64,000 nucleotides of DNA from NCBI RefSeq assembly GCF_003268275.1, contig NZ_QLYR01000001.1, positions 946,542 to 1,010,541 on the forward strand, given 5' to 3'. Numbering within the stretch: position 1 is the stretch's first letter; each line of letters begins with the position of its first letter. This document shows, piece by piece, positions 60,731 through 64,000 of the stretch. Below the pieces are notes generated by a model that saw only the letters and a list, made by a program, of their open reading frames with translations, was not told where the DNA came from and made no database searches. Source of the DNA: Hydrogeniiclostridium mannosilyticum (lineage in GTDB: Bacteria; Bacillota; Clostridia; Oscillospirales; Acutalibacteraceae). The position numbers and the translations under genes are program-made.

Positions 60731-62809
60731 ATGGAGATATTGGCTCCCGCCGGTTCGCCGGAGAGTCTAACCGCCGCGGTGCGCGCCGGGGCGGATGCGG
60801 TCTATTTGGGCGCTTCCTCCTTTTCCGCGCGGGCCAATGCGCACAATTTTGACAACGAAGCGCTGGCGGAGGCGGTGCGCTACTGCCACGCGTACGGCGT
60901 CAAGGTCTACCTCGCAGTCAACACGGTTTTGCGCGACGAGGAACTGCCCGCCGCGCTGGAGCTAGTTGCCTATGCCTGCCAGCTGCCGGTAGACGCCGTG
61001 CTGGTGCAGGACATGGGCCTGTTCCGCCTAATCGGCCGGGCAGCGCCGGGCCTGCCTCTCCACGCTTCCACGCAAATGAGCATTCACACGCCGGCCGGGG
61101 CACGCGCACTGCAGCAAGCCGGGGCCACACGCGTCGTTCTCTCCCGGGAATTGTCCCTGCGGGAGATGAAAGGCATTGCCGCCAATGCCAGTGTGGAGCT
61201 TGAGGCCTTTGTCCACGGCGCCCTGTGCATGTCGGTCTCTGGACAGTGCTATTTCAGCGCCATGCTGGGGTCCCGCAGCGGCAACCGCGGCCTGTGCGCC
61301 CAGCCCTGCCGCCTGCCCTTTCAGGCGGAGGGCGGCACTGGGCACGACCTCAGCCTGAAGGATCTTTCCATGGTCGAACGTGTCCGAGAGCTGGAGGCCG
61401 CCGGTATCTGCTGCGCCAAAATCGAAGGACGGATGAAGCGCCCGGAATATGTGGCGGCGGCTGTCAGCGCCTGCCGCCACGCGGTAGACGAAGGCGCGGC
61501 GCCGCCCGCTCTGCTCAACAGCCTGCGGGCGGTTTTTTCCCGCTCCGGTTTTACCACCGGCTACCCAGACGGCCGGTTGGGCCGGGAGATGTTTGGAACG
61601 CGGCAGAAAGAGGATGTCGCCGCGGCGACAAACCAGGTACTTTCCGGCCTGCGGGGGCTCTATAAATCCGAACGGCGGCGGGTGCCGGTTCATTTTTTTC
61701 TGGACATACGCCGGGGGCTGCCGTCCAGACTGATTGTCCGGGATGCGGAGGGGTATGAAGCCGCGGTGGAAGGAGAGATCCCGCAGCCGGCGCTGAACCG
61801 TCCACTGGACGCGGCCTTTTGTGAAAAACAGCTCGGCAAAACCGGCGGAACACCATTTTTGCCTGCCGAATACACCTGTAAGATTGACGAAGGCCTCTCC
61901 CTGCCAATTCCCATGCTGAATGGGCTGCGGCGAGAGGCGCTGAAGAGGCTGGAAACGGCGCGGCGGCAGCGTCCGCCGGTTTCCTTCCACGCGCCGGTCC
62001 TCTTGGCACAGGGGCACGCCTCAAGCCCGCCGCGCCCAGTGCCCGCCAGACTGCCGCTGCGGGGCCGGTTTCCGGACGATTCCCTGCCGGATGCAGCCCG
62101 AGCGCTCGAATGGTGCTATCTGCCCTACACACTCCCCTCGGAGCGCTTCCAGACACTCACGGCAGCGGGTTACCGCATCGCCCTGGAGCTTCCGCGCGGG
62201 CTGTTTGGCCTTGAGGATGCCGTCGCCGCCCAGCTGACACATCTTTGGCAGGCTGGAGCGCGCGACGTTTGGGCAGGTAATATCGGCGCGGCACAGCTGG
62301 CAAAGGAGCTTGGCTTTACCGTCCACGGCGGTTTTTCCCTCAACCTTCTCAACGGGGAGGCGCTGGCATGGTACCGGGAATTCGGCCTGGCAGACGCGGA
62401 GCTCAGCTTTGAGCTCACACTGCGGCAGGCTGCTGCCATCGGAGACACGTTGAAGCGCGGGCTGCTGCTCTACGGGCATCTCCCCCTGATGCTGACGCGA
62501 AATTGCCCGGCCGCCAACGGCCCGGGTGGGTGCCGTCATTGTAAGGCCGCTGGAAAGACCGCCGTGCTTACCGACCGTCGCGGCGCGGCCTTCCCCGTGC
62601 AGTGCTTCGGCGCTTGCAGCGAGGTGCTGAACACCGTACCGCTGGAGATGAGCGACCGGCTGGCGGAGGTTCAAAACATCGATTTCGGCGTACTTCGCTT
62701 TACCGTGGAGGCTCCGGCTGCGCGGGCGGCTGTCATCCAGCGGTACCTGACGGCACAGCCGCCGGAAAAAGAATACACACGCGGCCTTTATTACCGCGGA
62801 ATTGAATAA
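60731..62809 (+). CDS. U32-family peptidase
   Basis: 692 aa. N-terminal MEILAPAGSPESLTAAVRAG and ADAVYLGASSFSARANAHNF. The U32 signature EAFVHGALCMSVSGQCYFS is near residue 160, followed by the cysteine-rich SGNRGLCAQPCRLPF. A further Cys cluster NCPAANGPGGCRHCKAAGK sits near residue 595, in the extra C-terminal region (DUF3656-type). U32 proteins include RlhA and TrhP, involved in RNA hydroxylation with Fe-S-like Cys sites, as well as putative collagenases; an RNA-modifying role is therefore possible. ATG 60731 has AAAGGAG upstream. Confidence 0.9.
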   Translation: MEILAPAGSPESLTAAVRAGADAVYLGASSFSARANAHNFDNEALAEAVRYCHAYGVKVYLAVNTVLRDEELPAALELVAYACQLPVDAVLVQDMGLFRLIGRAAPGLPLHASTQMSIHTPAGARALQQAGATRVVLSRELSLREMKGIAANASVELEAFVHGALCMSVSGQCYFSAMLGSRSGNRGLCAQPCRLPFQAEGGTGHDLSLKDLSMVERVRELEAAGICCAKIEGRMKRPEYVAAAVSACRHAVDEGAAPPALLNSLRAVFSRSGFTTGYPDGRLGREMFGTRQKEDVAAATNQVLSGLRGLYKSERRRVPVHFFLDIRRGLPSRLIVRDAEGYEAAVEGEIPQPALNRPLDAAFCEKQLGKTGGTPFLPAEYTCKIDEGLSLPIPMLNGLRREALKRLETARRQRPPVSFHAPVLLAQGHASSPPRPVPARLPLRGRFPDDSLPDAARALEWCYLPYTLPSERFQTLTAAGYRIALELPRGLFGLEDAVAAQLTHLWQAGARDVWAGNIGAAQLAKELGFTVHGGFSLNLLNGEALAWYREFGLADAELSFELTLRQAAAIGDTLKRGLLLYGHLPLMLTRNCPAANGPGGCRHCKAAGKTAVLTDRRGAAFPVQCFGACSEVLNTVPLEMSDRLAEVQNIDFGVLRFTVEAPAARAAVIQRYLTAQPPEKEYTRGLYYRGIE

Positions 62810-62880
62810 ACGGTACGGTGCGGGCAGCAGATTCCGGCCGCATGCCCGCATCTCAGTGAAAAGGAAAGGAAGATTTGCCT

Positions 62881-63321
62881 ATGGAGACCATTCAAATTAA
62901 ACGGCTGCGGGAAGACGCCGTATTGCCGAAACGCGGCAGCGCAGGCGCCGCAGGTATGGACCTGTGCGCCTGCCTGGAGAAGCCGCTGACGATTGAACCG
63001 GGGGCCCTGTGCAAAATCCCCACGGGCATCGCTATTGCACTGCCAAACGAAAACTGCGCGGCCTTCTTATTCGCGCGCAGCGGCCTGGGCGTGAAGCACG
63101 GTATCTGCCTCTCTAACGGTGTGGGCGTTGTCGACAGCGATTACCGCGGGGAAATTCAGGTAGGCCTGTGCAACATCGGGCGGGAAGCCTACACTGTACA
63201 GCCCGGTGAGCGGATCGCCCAAATGGTCGTGATGCCGGTCTGTATGTTCCCACTGACAGAGACTGGCACGCTGGACGAAACCGAACGCGGCAGCGGCGGG
63301 TTCGGCTCTACTGGACGCTGA
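62881..63321 (+). CDS. dut: dUTP diphosphatase
   Basis: 146 aa trimeric dUTPase. All five motifs are present: AGAAGMDLCA (1), FARSGLGVKHGI (2), GVGVVDSDYRGEIQVGL (3), GERIAQMVVMP (4), and the P-loop-like GSGGFGSTGR (5). It hydrolyses dUTP to dUMP, keeping uracil out of DNA and feeding dTMP synthesis. The ATG at 62881 has GGAAAGGAAG upstream; the TTG at 62875 is less likely. Confidence 0.97.
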   Translation: METIQIKRLREDAVLPKRGSAGAAGMDLCACLEKPLTIEPGALCKIPTGIAIALPNENCAAFLFARSGLGVKHGICLSNGVGVVDSDYRGEIQVGLCNIGREAYTVQPGERIAQMVVMPVCMFPLTETGTLDETERGSGGFGSTGR

Positions 63322-63360
63322 CCGGATGCCGCCGGGCCTGCAAGCCGTACGGCATAAAAT

Positions 63361-63399
63361 AAAAAATTCCCGCTCGTGGCAACAAGAGCAGGAATTTTT
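63361..63399 (+). terminator. dut terminator
   Basis: AAAAATTCCCGCTC against GAGCAGGAATTTTT (one mismatch), 11-base loop, T-rich arm. Confidence 0.8.
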
Positions 63400-63549
63400 C
63401 GTGCGCCCGTCTTGTTTTCTGCGGACCGCAGCCTATGTTCTCCTTTTGACAGCTCCTGCTTTATGAGCATGATACTATTGAGGCAGCCGTGCTGTCACCC
63501 GCCAAATTCTGGCGGCAAAATATTTAAACGACAAAAAGCAAAAATGGAC

Positions 63550-63578
63550 TTGCTTTTTCTTCGCAATTGTGCTATTAT
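63550..63578 (+). promoter_or_regulatory. Promoter of tRNA-Arg(ACG)
   Basis: TTGCTT, 17-base spacer, TATTAT, 31 bases before the tRNA. Confidence 0.7.
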
Positions 63579-63609
63579 ATATCAGCAGTCTCAAAAAGGC
63601 TGCGTTTGT

Positions 63610-63686
63610 GCGCTCGTAGCTCAGCTGGATAGAGTGCTTGACTACGAATCAAGAGGTCGCGGGTTCGAGTCCCTCCGGGCGCGCCA
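63610..63686 (+). tRNA. tRNA-Arg (anticodon ACG)
   Basis: 77 bases with encoded CCA. Acceptor GCGCTCG pairs with CGGGCGC; anticodon arm CTTGA-CTACGAA-TCAAG gives ACG (read as ICG); T arm GCGGG-TTCGAGT-CCCTC (one mismatch). Confidence 0.97.
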
Positions 63687-63694
63687 GAAATAAT

Positions 63695-63739
63695 CGCATA
63701 AGACAGCCGTTTTACGGTGGTCTATGCGGTTATTTTTTT
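63695..63739 (+). terminator. tRNA-Arg(ACG) terminator
   Basis: Imperfect stem CGCATAAGACAGCCG/CGGTGGTCTATGCG, then TTTTTTT. Confidence 0.75.
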
Positions 63740-63769
63740 GCCTGAAGGCGCCCGGTGACTACCTTTTGA

Positions 63770-63910
63770 CTACTTTTTGATTTCTTCCAGCTCCTTGACT
63801 TTGTCCATCAGGACGCGGATTTGCCGGATGGCCTCTGTGAGCTCATCGTCATGGGCATACACCAAACGGGTTATCGTGTCGTTATCAAGAGGGGCAATAT
63901 TATTTTCCAA
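63770..63910 (-). CDS. 46-aa charged helical protein
   Basis: TTG start with GAGGTG 7 bases upstream. The protein begins MENNIAPLDNDTITRLVYAH and ends in a Lys/Glu-rich amphipathic helix (LMDKVKELEEIKK). Good ribosome site and codon use make it plausible, although short. No family recognised; similar short coiled peptides occur in mobile elements. Confidence 0.55.
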   Translation of the reverse strand: MENNIAPLDNDTITRLVYAHDDELTEAIRQIRVLMDKVKELEEIKK

Positions 63911-64000
63911 AAGCTTTCACCTCGTTTTCTTACCCCTCTGGAAAGTTTTACCATAGCTTTATTATATCCCATGATTTATTTCCGGCTAATTTCAGTGAAA

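Overview
The window looks like chromosome from a spore-forming, anaerobic, high-GC Firmicute. Oscillospirales/Ruminococcaceae (Clostridial cluster IV) is my inference, from the sporulation genes (spoIIP, gpr, spoVAE), a two-domain pyruvate phosphate dikinase, the NifU-like/GGGtGRT pair, strong AGGAGG ribosome sites and SigA-type promoters with 17-base spacers. No rRNA, CRISPR array, intact prophage or insertion sequence is visible. Two tRNA-Arg genes are present (CCT at 39323, ACG at 63610).

Layout. 1-2.3 kb: pyrC-pyrF, pyrimidine synthesis (minus). 2.5-5.0 kb: an AraC regulator and two small envelope proteins. 5.1-8.5 kb: spoIIP, gpr, rpsT, a 49-aa membrane peptide and a lone spoVAE. 8.6-13.2 kb: D-amino acid aminotransferase, VanZ-like protein, a TetR/SDR divergent pair with a clear operator, and a NimA-like flavoprotein. 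13.3-15.9 kb: a GH38 alpha-mannosidase broken by one frameshift. 16.4-19.3 kb: SGNH hydrolase, DUF4358 lipoprotein, and a SigV/RsiV-like sigma/anti-sigma pair. 19.5-21.8 kb: DUF3592 protein, then a second small sigma factor with a 413-aa repeat protein of unknown function. 21.9-24.2 kb: a decayed patch (truncated radical SAM gene, truncated GNAT gene), an HMA membrane protein that has lost one metal cysteine, and a small XRE protein. 24.3-28.3 kb: WbsX/GH99-like protein, GNAT, then the NifU-like and GGGtGRT genes. 28.7-34.6 kb: a twice-frameshifted surface transglutaminase-like gene, a secreted EEP-fold enzyme, ybaK-like, pyrophosphatase-like and sialate O-acetylesterase-like genes. 34.8-37.5 kb: ppdK.

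37.8-40 kb is accessory: three XRE genes (one truncated) plus a frameshifted fourth, a tRNA-Arg, a structured non-coding stretch and a GNAT pseudogene. 40.1-43.9 kb: a heterodimeric ABC exporter. 44.1-46.5 kb: a URO-D-family protein and an RtcB-like ligase. 46.8-50.3 kb: a WYL regulator, an internally deleted DUF262 remnant and a CbxX-type AAA ATPase. 50.5-59.3 kb (minus): membrane XRE regulator with a perfect operator, nagA, oleate hydratase with an N-terminal membrane segment, then glgP and a GH13 enzyme for glucan breakdown. 60-63.9 kb: zapA-like, U32 peptidase, dut, tRNA-Arg and a 46-aa protein.

Themes: carbohydrate and glycan use, cell-envelope defence (SigV/RsiV), sporulation, and several decaying genes. 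At least four genes look interrupted by single-base changes, some in short homopolymers, so raw-read checking matters before calling them true pseudogenes. The best candidates for undescribed biology are the sigma factor/413-aa repeat protein pair (20066-21777) and the NifU-like/GGGtGRT pair (26613-28344).
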